A model generated the notes under the pieces. It was not told the DNA's origin, did not search any database, and saw only the letters and a list, made by a program, of their open reading frames with translations. A stretch of DNA of 15,979 nt. It comes from an uncultured Clostridia bacterium. Its GTDB lineage: Bacteria; Bacillota; Clostridia; Oscillospirales; Ruminococcaceae. Positions 1 through 7,078 of the stretch are shown here, one piece after another. Within the stretch, counting starts at the first letter, position 1. The number at the start of each line of letters is the position of its first letter. The translations under genes and the position numbers were made by a program. The DNA is taken from contig CAMAJC010000008.1 of the NCBI GenBank assembly GCA_945835425.1, positions 1-15,979 of the forward strand. The letters run 5' to 3'.

Positions 1-404
1 GCGTCCTGCCAGATGGCGTCAAACAGAAACTGTGCACGCTCCATCTCGTCTTTTACATATAAAAAGCCAAACAACGCCTCCACACCGGTCGCAGAGCGAT
101 AGGTAGCCGGATCGGCATTTTTCGGGATATTGTTATGGGTGTTGCGTCCCCGGCGGTAGATCGCCGCCTCTTCTTCGGTGAGGAGAGGTTCGATCACCTG
201 ATACCCCTTTGCCTGTGCGGCCGCGCAGACATGGGAAACGGTCATCTGATGGAGACGCTGCACCGGCGCGTTACCGTGCTCCAGCATCCGGGTGCGCACC
301 ATCAGCTCATAGACCGCGTCGCCGATATAGGCCATGACCAGAGGGCTTAGCTGTTTGGGATTCGTGATATTGGCAATCTCCAAGGTCCGCAGTCCCTCCC
401 GCAT
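1..404 (-). CDS. mrnC: Mini-ribonuclease III (partial, 3' end beyond window)
   Basis: This is an RNase III-like nuclease without a double-stranded-RNA-binding domain. In Firmicutes the family matures 23S rRNA precursor ends in the cytoplasm. 134 codons are visible and the frame is still open at the left edge; family members are about 130-145 residues, so little is missing. The RNase III signature reads AYIGDAVYELMVR (residues 25-37), with the catalytic Asp at 29. The second acidic site is in GVEALFGFLY (residues 107-116), with Glu at 109. The helix RRGRNTHNN at 84-92 is also typical. The ATG shares one base with the obgE stop codon (TGATG), so translation is probably coupled to obgE. In Bacillus mrnC sits next to cysS; here it follows obgE. 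The identification is firm from the motifs and length. Confidence 0.93.
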   Translation of the reverse strand, partial: MREGLRTLEIANITNPKQLSPLVMAYIGDAVYELMVRTRMLEHGNAPVQRLHQMTVSHVCAAAQAKGYQVIEPLLTEEEAAIYRRGRNTHNNIPKNADPATYRSATGVEALFGFLYVKDEMERAQFLFDAIWQD

Positions 405-1681
405 CAATGGATATACTCAAACTGGAAGCCGAAGATATCGACGGTCTGCCCTTCCTGGACGCCCATTTCGTCCAGCTTGTCGATGATGCCGGATTCCCGC
501 AGCACTCTCTGGAAATACTGCAAAGAGGCGTAGTCGTCCATATTGACGGTGGACAGAATCTGCTCCAGCCAGTCAGCTTCGACATAGAAGATGCCGTTTT
601 CTTCGGTGATCTCAAACTTGGTGCGATCACCATTCCCGGCCTGCGGCAGTTCATGGACGTACTCGGCGTCGTAAACCTTGACAGGCGGCAGCGTCTGCAG
701 ACGGTCGATAACCGTATCGATCAGCTCCTTGACCCCATCCCGGGTCGCGGCGCTGATCGGGAAGAAGGAAATCCCTTTTTCCTCGATATAGCTGCGGAAA
801 CGGGCGATCTGCTCCTCAGTCGCCAGGTCGCACTTATTGGCGGCGACGATCTGCGGCCGCTGACCAAGACCCTCGTCGAAGTTGCGCAGCTCGTAGTTGA
901 TCTTCTCAAAATCCTCGATGGGATCGCGCCCTTCGATGCCGGAAACGTCGACCACATGGATAATCAGACGGCAGCGGTCGACATGGCGCAGAAAATCATG
1001 GCCCAGGCCGACGCCCTCGCTGGCGCCTTCCACCAGGCCGGGAATGTCCGCCATAACGAAGCTGCGCCCTTCATCGCCGTACCCTACCACGCCCAGGATC
1101 GGGGAAAGGGTGGTGAAATGGTAGTTTGCAATCTTGGGACGGGCGCCGCTGACGACCGAAATGAGGGTGCTCTTGCCGACATTGGGGAATCCGACCAGAC
1201 CCACGTCCGCAAGGAGTTTCAGCTCCAGCTGCAGGGTAAAGGTCTCGCCGGGGACACCGGGTTTTGCAAAGCGCGGGATCTGACGGGTCGAGGTGGCAAA
1301 ATGCTGGTTGCCGGCTCCCCCTTTGCCGCCCTTGGCAATAATGACCGGTTCGGTTCCGGAAAGGTCCGCCATGATCTGACCGGTTTCCGCTTCCCGGACA
1401 ATGGTGCCCTCCGGAACAGGGATAATCAGGTCCTGACCGGAACGGCCGGTGCAGTTTCTTCTGCCGCCGGGCTCCCCCGACTCCGCCTGATATTTTTTCT
1501 TATAACGGAACTTTTCCAGCGTGTTCAGGTTTTTGTCCACTACAAAAATGACGTCTCCGCCCCGTCCGCCGTCTCCGCCGTCCGGACCGCCTGCCGCCAC
1601 ATACTTTTCACGATGGAACGAAACGGCTCCGTTGCCGCCGTTTCCTGCTTTTACAAAAATCGTCGCACGATCAATGAACAT
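404..1681 (-). CDS. obgE: Obg family GTPase (ribosome assembly / stress)
   Basis: 425 residues, normal for Obg. This essential GTPase associates with the 50S subunit and takes part in late ribosome assembly and (p)ppGpp-linked stress signalling. The Gly-rich Obg fold spans residues 1-157 (KAGNGGNGAVSFHREK, GGPDGGDGGRGGDV). The G domain follows: G1 GFPNVGKS 164-171, G3 DIPG 212-215, G4 NKCD 282-285, G5 SAA 310-312. A C-terminal OCT domain spans about 345-425. The frame is open further upstream to 1786, but the ATG at 1681 begins the canonical MFIDRATIFVKAGNGG and has AAAGGA seven bases before it, so it is the real start. It lies downstream of rpmA behind a hairpin, the usual rplU-prp-rpmA-obgE neighbourhood. 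Confidence 0.98.
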   Translation of the reverse strand: MFIDRATIFVKAGNGGNGAVSFHREKYVAAGGPDGGDGGRGGDVIFVVDKNLNTLEKFRYKKKYQAESGEPGGRRNCTGRSGQDLIIPVPEGTIVREAETGQIMADLSGTEPVIIAKGGKGGAGNQHFATSTRQIPRFAKPGVPGETFTLQLELKLLADVGLVGFPNVGKSTLISVVSGARPKIANYHFTTLSPILGVVGYGDEGRSFVMADIPGLVEGASEGVGLGHDFLRHVDRCRLIIHVVDVSGIEGRDPIEDFEKINYELRNFDEGLGQRPQIVAANKCDLATEEQIARFRSYIEEKGISFFPISAATRDGVKELIDTVIDRLQTLPPVKVYDAEYVHELPQAGNGDRTKFEITEENGIFYVEADWLEQILSTVNMDDYASLQYFQRVLRESGIIDKLDEMGVQEGQTVDIFGFQFEYIH

Positions 1682-1772
1682 GGAATATCCTTTCTGGTTT
1701 GGGGTACAGTATCGGTATGCCCGGAAAAGCCGCCGGATATACCCGCTATACCCTGTTACTAAATGAAAGTAA

Positions 1773-1800
1773 GAACCCCGGGGCAAAAGCTCCGGGGTTC
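1773..1800 (-). terminator. Hairpin between rpmA and obgE (terminator/attenuator-like)
   Basis: A 12-bp stem (GAACCCCGG with three further pairs, one of them G-U) closes a four-base loop, just after the rpmA stop. On the minus strand it is followed by TTACTTTCATTT, which is only moderately U-rich. It could partly terminate the rplU-prp-rpmA transcript so that less obgE than ribosomal protein mRNA is made. No convincing promoter was found between it and obgE. Confidence 0.6.
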
Positions 1801-1809
1801 TGGATTTTC

Positions 1810-2091
1810 TTATTGAGCGGGATAAACGCTGACCTTTTTGCGGTCGCGGCCAACACGTTCAAATTTGACTCTTCCGTCAACCAGAGCGAAAAGTGTATCA
1901 TCGCTGCCGATGCCTACGTTTTCACCGGGATGGATATGGGTTCCACGCTGACGAACCAGAATGTTGCCGGCCAGAACTGCCTGACCGTCAGCACGCTTTA
2001 CGCCCAGTCTCTTGGACTCGGAATCACGGCCGTTCTTGGTAGAACCTACGCCCTTTTTATGAGCAAAGAACTGAATGCTGAGCTTTAACAT
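1810..2091 (-). CDS. rpmA: 50S ribosomal protein L27 with cleavable N-terminal propeptide
   Basis: 93 residues. L27 lies close to the peptidyl-transferase centre of the 50S subunit. The N-terminus is MLKLSIQFF followed by AHKKGVGSTKNGRDSESKRLG. In Firmicutes this short extension must be removed (after the FF pair) by the protease Prp, encoded immediately upstream, because the new N-terminus reaches into the active centre. Conserved L27 segments GQAVLAGNILVRQRGTHIHPG and VGIGSDDTLFAL are intact. The start is decided by GGAGGTG, which overlaps the end of prp; ATG lies three bases after the prp stop, so the two genes are tightly coupled. Confidence 0.99.
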   Translation of the reverse strand: MLKLSIQFFAHKKGVGSTKNGRDSESKRLGVKRADGQAVLAGNILVRQRGTHIHPGENVGIGSDDTLFALVDGRVKFERVGRDRKKVSVYPAQ

Positions 2092-2094
2092 GGG

Positions 2095-2412
2095 TTACAC
2101 CTCCGTACAAGTAAGTTTGACATTTTTCGGATAATCCTCGGATAAAACCGACAGATGAAGCTGTAAGGCTTTCAGAAAAGCCTCCGCTTCCCCGTTTGCA
2201 GAATCATCCAGCCGAAGCGAAACGGTGTCGCCTTCCGCCCGAACCCGCGCTCGCAGGCCCAGAACTTCCGTGATACCATTCGCCGTAAGCTGTACCGCCG
2301 AGCTGACGGCCGCGCAGACGATGTCCTCGCCCGCATCCGCATATCCGGCATGTCCGGAAACGGAAAAGCCTGTCAGGTGGCCAGCTTTAGAGAAAAACTT
2401 TGCCCGAATCAT
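2095..2412 (-). CDS. prp: Ribosomal-processing cysteine protease Prp
   Basis: 105 residues, the normal size for Prp (YsxB). It cleaves the N-terminal propeptide from ribosomal protein L27 in the cytoplasm. The catalytic pair is visible: His21 in SGHAGYADAGEDIVCAAV and Cys33 in the same stretch (GHAGYA...DIVCA), with the expected spacing of 12. It sits between rplU and rpmA, the standard order that places the protease beside its substrate. The ATG follows the rplU stop by five bases with no clear Shine-Dalgarno sequence (bases before it read TGATTCAA), so its translation probably depends on ribosomes finishing rplU. Confidence 0.97.
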   Translation of the reverse strand: MIRAKFFSKAGHLTGFSVSGHAGYADAGEDIVCAAVSSAVQLTANGITEVLGLRARVRAEGDTVSLRLDDSANGEAEAFLKALQLHLSVLSEDYPKNVKLTCTEV

Positions 2413-2417
2413 TTGAA

Positions 2418-2729
2418 TCAGGCGTTAATGGAGTCGATTCTTACCTGCGTGTAAGGCTGTCTATGACCCATTTTGCGCTTTTCGTTCTTCTTGGCTTTGT
2501 AGGTGAAAACGGTAACTTTCTTGGACTTGCCGTTCTTCAGGACGGTAGCGCCGACGGAAGCACCCTCAACATAAGGAGCGCCAACCTTCAGACCGTTGTC
2601 GTCAGAAACCATAACGACTTTGTCGATCGAAATCTGGGAATCAGCTTCGCAGTCCAGCTTCTCAACAAAAACGACGTCTCCAACCTGAACACGATACTGC
2701 TTTCCGCCAGTTTCCATAACTGCGTACAT
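2418..2729 (-). CDS. rplU: 50S ribosomal protein L21
   Basis: 103 residues, starting MYAVMETGGKQYRVQVGDVVFVEKL, matching the usual L21 N-terminus and length. L21 binds 23S rRNA in the large subunit. A GTG codon directly before this ATG is also in frame, but the family begins MYA and the CAGGTG ribosome binding site spaces better to the ATG. The C-terminal KKVTVFTYKAKKNEKRKMGHRQPYTQVRI is the conserved RNA-binding tail. It is the first gene of rplU-prp-rpmA, read from a perfect consensus promoter with a folded leader. Confidence 0.98.
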   Translation of the reverse strand: MYAVMETGGKQYRVQVGDVVFVEKLDCEADSQISIDKVVMVSDDNGLKVGAPYVEGASVGATVLKNGKSKKVTVFTYKAKKNEKRKMGHRQPYTQVRIDSINA

Positions 2730-2811
2730 CACAAGGCACCTGCCTTTACTATAAACTCGCCATTCTCAAGGCGCAGGGTACATCCCTGACTTAGCTGCCC
2801 GGAACAAGCGG
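2730..2811 (-). promoter_or_regulatory. Structured rplU leader, candidate L21 autoregulatory element
   Basis: About 80 bases between the predicted transcription start and rplU fold into three short stems: CAGGG/CCCTG (2774-2788), CGCC/GGCG (2758-2773) and AAGGC-AGGT-GCCTT (2733-2746). The last stem encloses the ribosome binding site in its loop and 3' arm, so folding should block initiation. Firmicutes rplU mRNAs are known to carry an L21 leader thought to respond to the protein itself. The position and architecture fit, but membership in that RNA family has not been tested against a covariance model. Confidence 0.55.
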
Positions 2812-2818
2812 CAAAAAT

Positions 2819-2847
2819 ATTATAACATTTCCGTCCCATGTTGTCAA
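2819..2847 (-). promoter_or_regulatory. Consensus sigma-A promoter of rplU-prp-rpmA
   Basis: On the minus strand: -35 TTGACA (2842-2847), a 17-base spacer and -10 TATAAT (2819-2824), all matching the housekeeping consensus. An extended -10 TG lies one base before the -10. Such a perfect promoter fits the high demand for ribosomal proteins. Confidence 0.93.
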
Positions 2848-2968
2848 AGGTTTTTTCTGATTTTAGCAGATTCTACGATTTGCACAACTTGCACTAGATA
2901 GCCCGGCTTTTATTGGATTTTCCGCCAAATAAATCAGGCTTCCGGGAAGAATATGTCATAATCAGGAT

Positions 2969-3418
2969 TTATTCCCCGAGGTATTCCGAAAGGACCTCCG
3001 CCGCCGCGCGGACGATTTTCGCGCAGGGACGGTTATGATAGTAGCTTTCGGTGCGGGCCTCCGGAGACGGGGGCTCCGGGCCGCGGGGTTTGCCGAGAAT
3101 ATCGGCGCAGATGTAGCTGCCCTTGCCGTTTTTCTCGGCGAAGGCGGTGATGAGCTGCTGCCCATGGGCATAAAGGGCGGCCTTCCCCTCCGAATCAGCC
3201 GGTGAGGAGTAGCCTTCCAGCATACTCAGAATGAACATCATCCCGGACGCCGCGCCGCACATCTCCCGCATCCGGCAGATGCCGCCGCCAAACGCCGAAA
3301 CCATCCGGGCAAGAGTTTCCTCTTCCATTCCCAGGCGGTCCGCAAAAGCGAGGACGACCGACTGCGGGCAGTTATACCCCTCTAAAAAAAGCGCTTCTGC
3401 TTTTTCTCCTCTTGTCAT
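2969..3418 (-). CDS. C_GCAxxG_C_C family protein (putative redox-active)
   Basis: 149 residues with no membrane segment or signal peptide. Cysteines at 17, 48, 54, 104 and 132 include the family core CRMREMCGAASG (48-59), preceded by a glycine-rich FGGG. The spacing and small size match the C_GCAxxG_C_C family, which is named only for its cysteine pattern and is presumed redox-active or metal-binding; no reaction is known. The ATG is nine bases after the end of the Mrp-type ATPase gene, with AAGGGA between, so the two are one transcription unit. This adjacency to an Fe-S cluster carrier suggests, but does not prove, that this protein carries or receives a metal cluster. No clear terminator was found behind it in 2850-2968. 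Confidence 0.85.
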   Translation of the reverse strand: MTRGEKAEALFLEGYNCPQSVVLAFADRLGMEEETLARMVSAFGGGICRMREMCGAASGMMFILSMLEGYSSPADSEGKAALYAHGQQLITAFAEKNGKGSYICADILGKPRGPEPPSPEARTESYYHNRPCAKIVRAAAEVLSEYLGE

Positions 3419-3427
3419 AACGTTCCC

Positions 3428-4261
3428 TTATTTCTGCAGCAGGGACTCGACCTTTTCGGCCGCGCCGTCCATCCAGTCGCCTTCAAACAGCTCGATCGCG
3501 CCCATATCCGCAGCGCCGGAAATCGCGGGGGTAAAGGGAATCTTCGCCAGGACAGGCAGGTCGTATTTGGCGGCGGTCTCCTCGATGTGGCTCTTGCCGA
3601 AGATCTCCAGTTTCTTGCCGCAGTCGGGGCAGATCGCATAGCTCATGTTCTCGACCAGGCCGATGATCGGGACATTCATGCTCTCCGCCATCCGGACAGC
3701 CTTCTCGACGATCATCGAAACCAGCTCCTGGGGAGAAGCGACAACGATGATGCCGTCCAGCGGGATCGACTGGAAAACGGTCAGCGGAACGTCGCCGGTT
3801 CCGGGAGGCATATCGACAAACATAAAGTCGACGTCGTCCCAGATTACGTCGGTCCAGAACTGTTTGACAGTACCGGCGATGACGGGGCCTCTCCAGACGA
3901 CGGGGGTCGTTTCATCCTCCAGCAGGAGGTTTAAGGACATGACCTGGATGCCGGTTTTGGTCTCGACCGGCAGAATGCCGAAGTCATTGGCGGTTGCCCG
4001 CTCGTGAAGGCCGAAAACCTTCGGGATGGACGGGCCGGTGATATCGGCGTCCATGACGGCAACGCCGTAGTCCTTGCGGCGCATCAGGGTTGCCAGCATA
4101 GCGGTGACCATCGACTTGCCGACGCCGCCTTTGCCGCTGACGACGCCGATGACCTTTTTGATGCTGGACATCGCATTGGGCTGCTCGAGAAAGCTCTCCG
4201 GGTTCTGCCGGGAAGCGCAGTTCTCGCTGCAGGAGCCGCAATCATGCGTACATTCGCTCAT
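3428..4261 (-). CDS. mrp: Mrp/NBP35-type P-loop ATPase, Fe-S cluster carrier
   Basis: 277 residues. Members of this family bind and transfer [4Fe-4S] clusters to target proteins in the cytoplasm, with ATP hydrolysis. The deviant Walker A motif GKGGVGKS is at 43-50, the DADITGPSIP segment at 71-80 and FVDMPPGTGD at 148-157. The bridging cysteine pair CPDC (211-214) is where dimers of the family hold a cluster. The N-terminus adds four cysteines, C4, C8, C11 and C15 (C-X3-C-X2-C-X3-C), resembling the extra cluster site of NBP35-like proteins. The frame extends upstream to a TTG, but that codon overlaps the ribosome binding site GAAAGGAAG that serves the ATG at 4261. It shares a unit with the C_GCAxxG_C_C gene and follows galM by 103 bases. 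Confidence 0.95.
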   Translation of the reverse strand: MSECTHDCGSCSENCASRQNPESFLEQPNAMSSIKKVIGVVSGKGGVGKSMVTAMLATLMRRKDYGVAVMDADITGPSIPKVFGLHERATANDFGILPVETKTGIQVMSLNLLLEDETTPVVWRGPVIAGTVKQFWTDVIWDDVDFMFVDMPPGTGDVPLTVFQSIPLDGIIVVASPQELVSMIVEKAVRMAESMNVPIIGLVENMSYAICPDCGKKLEIFGKSHIEETAAKYDLPVLAKIPFTPAISGAADMGAIELFEGDWMDGAAEKVESLLQK

Positions 4262-4364
4262 GTGTATACTTCCTTTCAATTTCTCTTGGATTCCCTTCGG
4301 AAAACTGTCCGCTGAGAATCCCCTTTATTTCTATCAAAGCCATTGTTGGCAGATGACAGCGTGA

Positions 4365-5402
4365 TTATTCCGCAGAAAAGGCATAGACCGTTTTCTGCCG
4401 GTAGGTTTCACCCGCACGGAGGACCGGGGATGCAAACGAGGGACAGGCCATCCCGTTCGGAAAGTGCTGGGTCTCAAGGCAGAAGCCGCTGCGCTTGCCG
4501 TAGAAATGCCCATGCTTACCGGTCTGGGGTGTGATCATATTGCCGGTGTACAGCTGGACGCCGGGCTGGGTAGTCAGGACCTGCATCCGGATACCGGTGC
4601 GCGGGCAGGTGACAACAGCCGCCTCGGTCAGCGCAGAGGACGGCTCCAGCACAAAGTTGTGGTCATAGCCGCCGCCGTTATGGAGCTGTTCATCATCGGC
4701 TCCGATATCCTGGCCGATGGGCTTTGCTGTCCGGAAATCAAAAGGCGTGCCCTCAACCGGAATCACCTTTTCAATCGTCAGGCCGTTGCCGTCCACGGCA
4801 GTATAAGCGTCTGCATTTAGCTGCAGCAGGTGGTCTTCAATGGAACCATTGCCCTCTCCGGCGAGGTTAAAATAGGTGTGGTTGGTAAGGTTAAGGACGG
4901 TGTCGGCATCGGTGCGCGCCTCATAATCAATCGAAAGAGACGCGCCGTCCAGCGTATAGACGACCGTTACCGACAGATTGCCGGGATAGCCCTCTTCCCC
5001 ATCCGGCGAAAGCAGGTACAGCGACAGGGCGTTTTCGCCCGCCTGCGCCACCTCCCAGAGCTTCCAGTTAAAGCCGTCCTTGCCGCCATGGAGGTGGTTC
5101 GGCCCGTCGTTGGCGAAAAGCTTATACTCTTTGCCGTTCAGGGTGAAAGCAGCGCCGCCGATGCGGTTGCCGAAGCGGCCGATCAGCGCGCCGAAATAGT
5201 TGCCGCGAAACTCCTCGCAGCCGGCAGCGTCGTCATAGCCCAGCGCTACGTCGGTCAGCTTTCCGTCCCGATCAGGCACCAGCAGACTCTGGACGATGCC
5301 GCCGAGGTTTAAAACCGAGACCTGCGCCTGCCCGTTATCTATCGTATAGCGGATTACCTCCCGACCGTCCGAGAGGGTTCCGTAAGTTTCCTGTTTAATC
5401 AT
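4365..5402 (-). CDS. galM: Aldose 1-epimerase (mutarotase)
   Basis: 345 residues, normal for GalM. It interconverts alpha- and beta-anomers of galactose, glucose and related sugars, usually at the entry to the Leloir pathway, in the cytoplasm. Family landmarks: GRFGNRI (75-81), NHLHGG (102-107), the catalytic His175 in LTNHTYFNLAG, the substrate-binding stretch YDHNFVL (246-252) and the catalytic Glu310 in FCLETQHFPN. The ATG is preceded by AGGAGAA and lies 15 bases after the GNAT gene, so the two are probably cotranscribed. No other galactose gene is in the window. Confidence 0.97.
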   Translation of the reverse strand: MIKQETYGTLSDGREVIRYTIDNGQAQVSVLNLGGIVQSLLVPDRDGKLTDVALGYDDAAGCEEFRGNYFGALIGRFGNRIGGAAFTLNGKEYKLFANDGPNHLHGGKDGFNWKLWEVAQAGENALSLYLLSPDGEEGYPGNLSVTVVYTLDGASLSIDYEARTDADTVLNLTNHTYFNLAGEGNGSIEDHLLQLNADAYTAVDGNGLTIEKVIPVEGTPFDFRTAKPIGQDIGADDEQLHNGGGYDHNFVLEPSSALTEAAVVTCPRTGIRMQVLTTQPGVQLYTGNMITPQTGKHGHFYGKRSGFCLETQHFPNGMACPSFASPVLRAGETYRQKTVYAFSAE

Positions 5403-5417
5403 AATATTCTCCTATGT

Positions 5418-5846
5418 TCAGCCGAGCACTTTTACCATGTCCTGATGGGGACAATGCTCGTCCATATACGGCTCTGAGATAACCTGATAGCCGTTTTTCT
5501 GATAAAAGCCGACTGCCTGACACTGTGCGGAAAGGATCATCCCTTTGCCGCCGAGTCCGGCGACTTTCTTCTCGACCGCGTCCATGATGGCGCTGCCCAG
5601 ATGGCACTTGCGGTATTCCTTGATGACCGCGACCCGGCCGACATGCCACAGCCCGTCCTTATCGGGGAAAATCCGGGCGCAGCCGACCGTTTTGCCGTCG
5701 GCTGTCAGGGCCAGATGCCAGCAGGTATTGTCGGTATCGTCAAATTCGTTTTGAAATCCCTGTTCCTGCATAAAAACATTTTCGCGCACGCCAAAGACCG
5801 GACGGAGATCGTCCGGTGCATGCAGCCAATGGATAGCGATGTTCAT
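5418..5846 (-). CDS. GNAT family N-acetyltransferase (ElaA-like)
   Basis: 142 residues covering a single GNAT fold. It is expected to transfer an acetyl group from acetyl-CoA to an amine; the acceptor cannot be read from the sequence. The order VFMQEQGF, DNTCWHLAL, then VGRVAVIKEYRKCHLGSAIM (about 69-88, the acetyl-CoA pyrophosphate-binding motif A) and VGFYQKNGYQV resembles the ElaA type. GAAGGAG stands eight bases before the ATG. It is separated from the upstream phosphatase gene by 60 bases that include a strong hairpin, and is close enough to galM (15 bases) to share its mRNA. Any link to hydrogen sensing is unsupported. Confidence 0.88.
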   Translation of the reverse strand: MNIAIHWLHAPDDLRPVFGVRENVFMQEQGFQNEFDDTDNTCWHLALTADGKTVGCARIFPDKDGLWHVGRVAVIKEYRKCHLGSAIMDAVEKKVAGLGGKGMILSAQCQAVGFYQKNGYQVISEPYMDEHCPHQDMVKVLG

Positions 5847-5867
5847 TTTGCAGCTCCTTCATAATGG

Positions 5868-5895
5868 GCTGTCTGCCCTGTTCCGGGCAGACAGC
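5868..5895. terminator. Strong hairpin between the HydS cassette and the GNAT gene
   Basis: A perfect 11-bp stem, GCTGTCTGCCC paired with GGGCAGACAGC, has a six-base loop. The run of T that makes an intrinsic terminator lies on the plus-strand side (5896-5908), whereas the genes on both sides are minus-strand. For minus-strand transcripts the stem is preceded by an A-run and followed by CCCATTATG, so termination there is uncertain. Confidence 0.6.
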
Positions 5896-5906
5896 TTTTC
5901 TCTTTT

Positions 5907-7070
5907 TTAATAGTACTGGACATTGACCCGTTTTCCAGCTTTGTTCAGGTTCTCCGAAATGACCTCGACGATTTTGAGCTTGATCGACAGGTTGATCGGT
6001 AGCTGCGGGTTCTGGTGGGCCGGGTTCATCGCGCGGCCAACAAAGATGTTAATATCGGTGGCGTCCTCAAACAGCATCTTTGCTACCGTCGTAGCGGCGT
6101 CCTTATGGTTTTTCCAATCGGGAGAAATGGTGTCCTCAACCAGCTGCTGGGAGAGCTCCATTACCCTGCCCATGGTGATAACGCCCTCGGTGACCAGATC
6201 GACACCTTCCATCGTTCCGGCAGGCGGAATCTTCGGGTCGAGATAATCCAGGCAGGTCTCCACCGTCTTGCCGAGATAACGGCTGACGATCTTGGAGGTG
6301 GTGCCGCCGCTGACGATCTTCTTGCCCGGACGGGACAGGAAGTCTTCAATGACGCGGATATCGTCCTCGGGATTGGCAGGCGGCCCGAGCATGATCGACA
6401 GTTCGGAGCGCTGGCGCACCTTCATGACGGCGACGGTCGTGTCGTCGCCCATATGGCCGAGGTAGAGTTCCTTTGCCGCTTCGACCAGCTTGGCGGCGAT
6501 GGTGTGGGGTGAATCCTCGGTGGAGCATTTGCTCTCGAGGAAGTTGCAGATATGGTCGCTCTGCCAGCCGAAGTTCATGCTGATGCCGATGCCCGCGTGG
6601 GAAACGCCGTCACTGAACATGACGAAGGTGTCGCCCAGCTGGACCTGCATCCGGGTCTCGTACAGCGTCTTGTCGCCGACGATGTTCACTTCGACCGGGT
6701 ATTCGACCGCTTTGCCGTCCCGCAGGAGAACTGCCAGCGGGTTATCAAACTGCACCATATAAGCTTCGCCCTCGGCGGTGATCTGCAGAATCGTGAAGGT
6801 CGAGTAGGCAACCATGACGTCCTTGCGCATCGGCAGGGTCGCGGCGATCGTCTCAACGCAGTCCTCGACCGACATGCCGCTGGACATCATCGTGCAGATG
6901 ATCTTGGAGGTCAGGCTGGACAGGATGTTGGCGCGGACGCCGCTGCCCATACCGTCCGCCAGAACCATCGTCTGGGTGTCGTTATAATAGGCGGTCTCGA
7001 CGCGGTCGCCGCAGAGCACTTCATCATGCTTGTTCAGGCTGACATAACTGTTTTCAATAAAGTATCTCAT
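5907..7070 (-). CDS. SpoIIE/PP2C-type serine phosphatase of the HydS cassette
   Basis: 387 residues. The N-terminal ~220 residues are a metal-dependent SpoIIE-like phosphatase: VLADGMGSG (36-44, metal-binding Asp39), FVMFSDGVSHAG (149-160, Asp154) and HMGDDTTVAVMKV (206-218, Asp209/Asp210). It should remove phosphate from Ser or Thr of a partner protein. Residues ~225-387 form a second region (IMLGPPANPEDD, VSGGTTSKIVSRYLGKTVE, VITMGRVMELSQQL) that I cannot assign. There is no transmembrane segment, unlike SpoIIE itself. ATG at 7070 is chosen because GAGGT lies five bases before it; a GTG at 7082 overlapping the hydS stop is possible. It starts eight bases after hydS, so it is the probable output of that sensor; a phosphatase beside hydS is known in Ruminococcus albus. 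Confidence 0.93.
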   Translation of the reverse strand: MRYFIENSYVSLNKHDEVLCGDRVETAYYNDTQTMVLADGMGSGVRANILSSLTSKIICTMMSSGMSVEDCVETIAATLPMRKDVMVAYSTFTILQITAEGEAYMVQFDNPLAVLLRDGKAVEYPVEVNIVGDKTLYETRMQVQLGDTFVMFSDGVSHAGIGISMNFGWQSDHICNFLESKCSTEDSPHTIAAKLVEAAKELYLGHMGDDTTVAVMKVRQRSELSIMLGPPANPEDDIRVIEDFLSRPGKKIVSGGTTSKIVSRYLGKTVETCLDYLDPKIPPAGTMEGVDLVTEGVITMGRVMELSQQLVEDTISPDWKNHKDAATTVAKMLFEDATDINIFVGRAMNPAHQNPQLPINLSIKLKIVEVISENLNKAGKRVNVQYY

Positions 7071-7078
7071 ACCGGACC

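Noticed and set aside
407..1762. 451-codon open frame on the plus strand opposite obgE
   Set aside because: It is fully antisense to a perfectly conserved Obg protein; it has no ribosome binding site or recognisable domain. Long antisense frames are expected at this GC content.
1682..1786. Extended N-terminus for ObgE (35 extra residues)
   Set aside because: The extra residues are not part of the Obg fold, and the internal ATG has a good ribosome binding site and the canonical N-terminus.
2850..2968. Terminator for the C_GCAxxG_C_C gene
   Set aside because: Only small imperfect stems (for example CTTCC/GGAAG) and no stem followed by a U-run were found, apart from AT-rich stretches.
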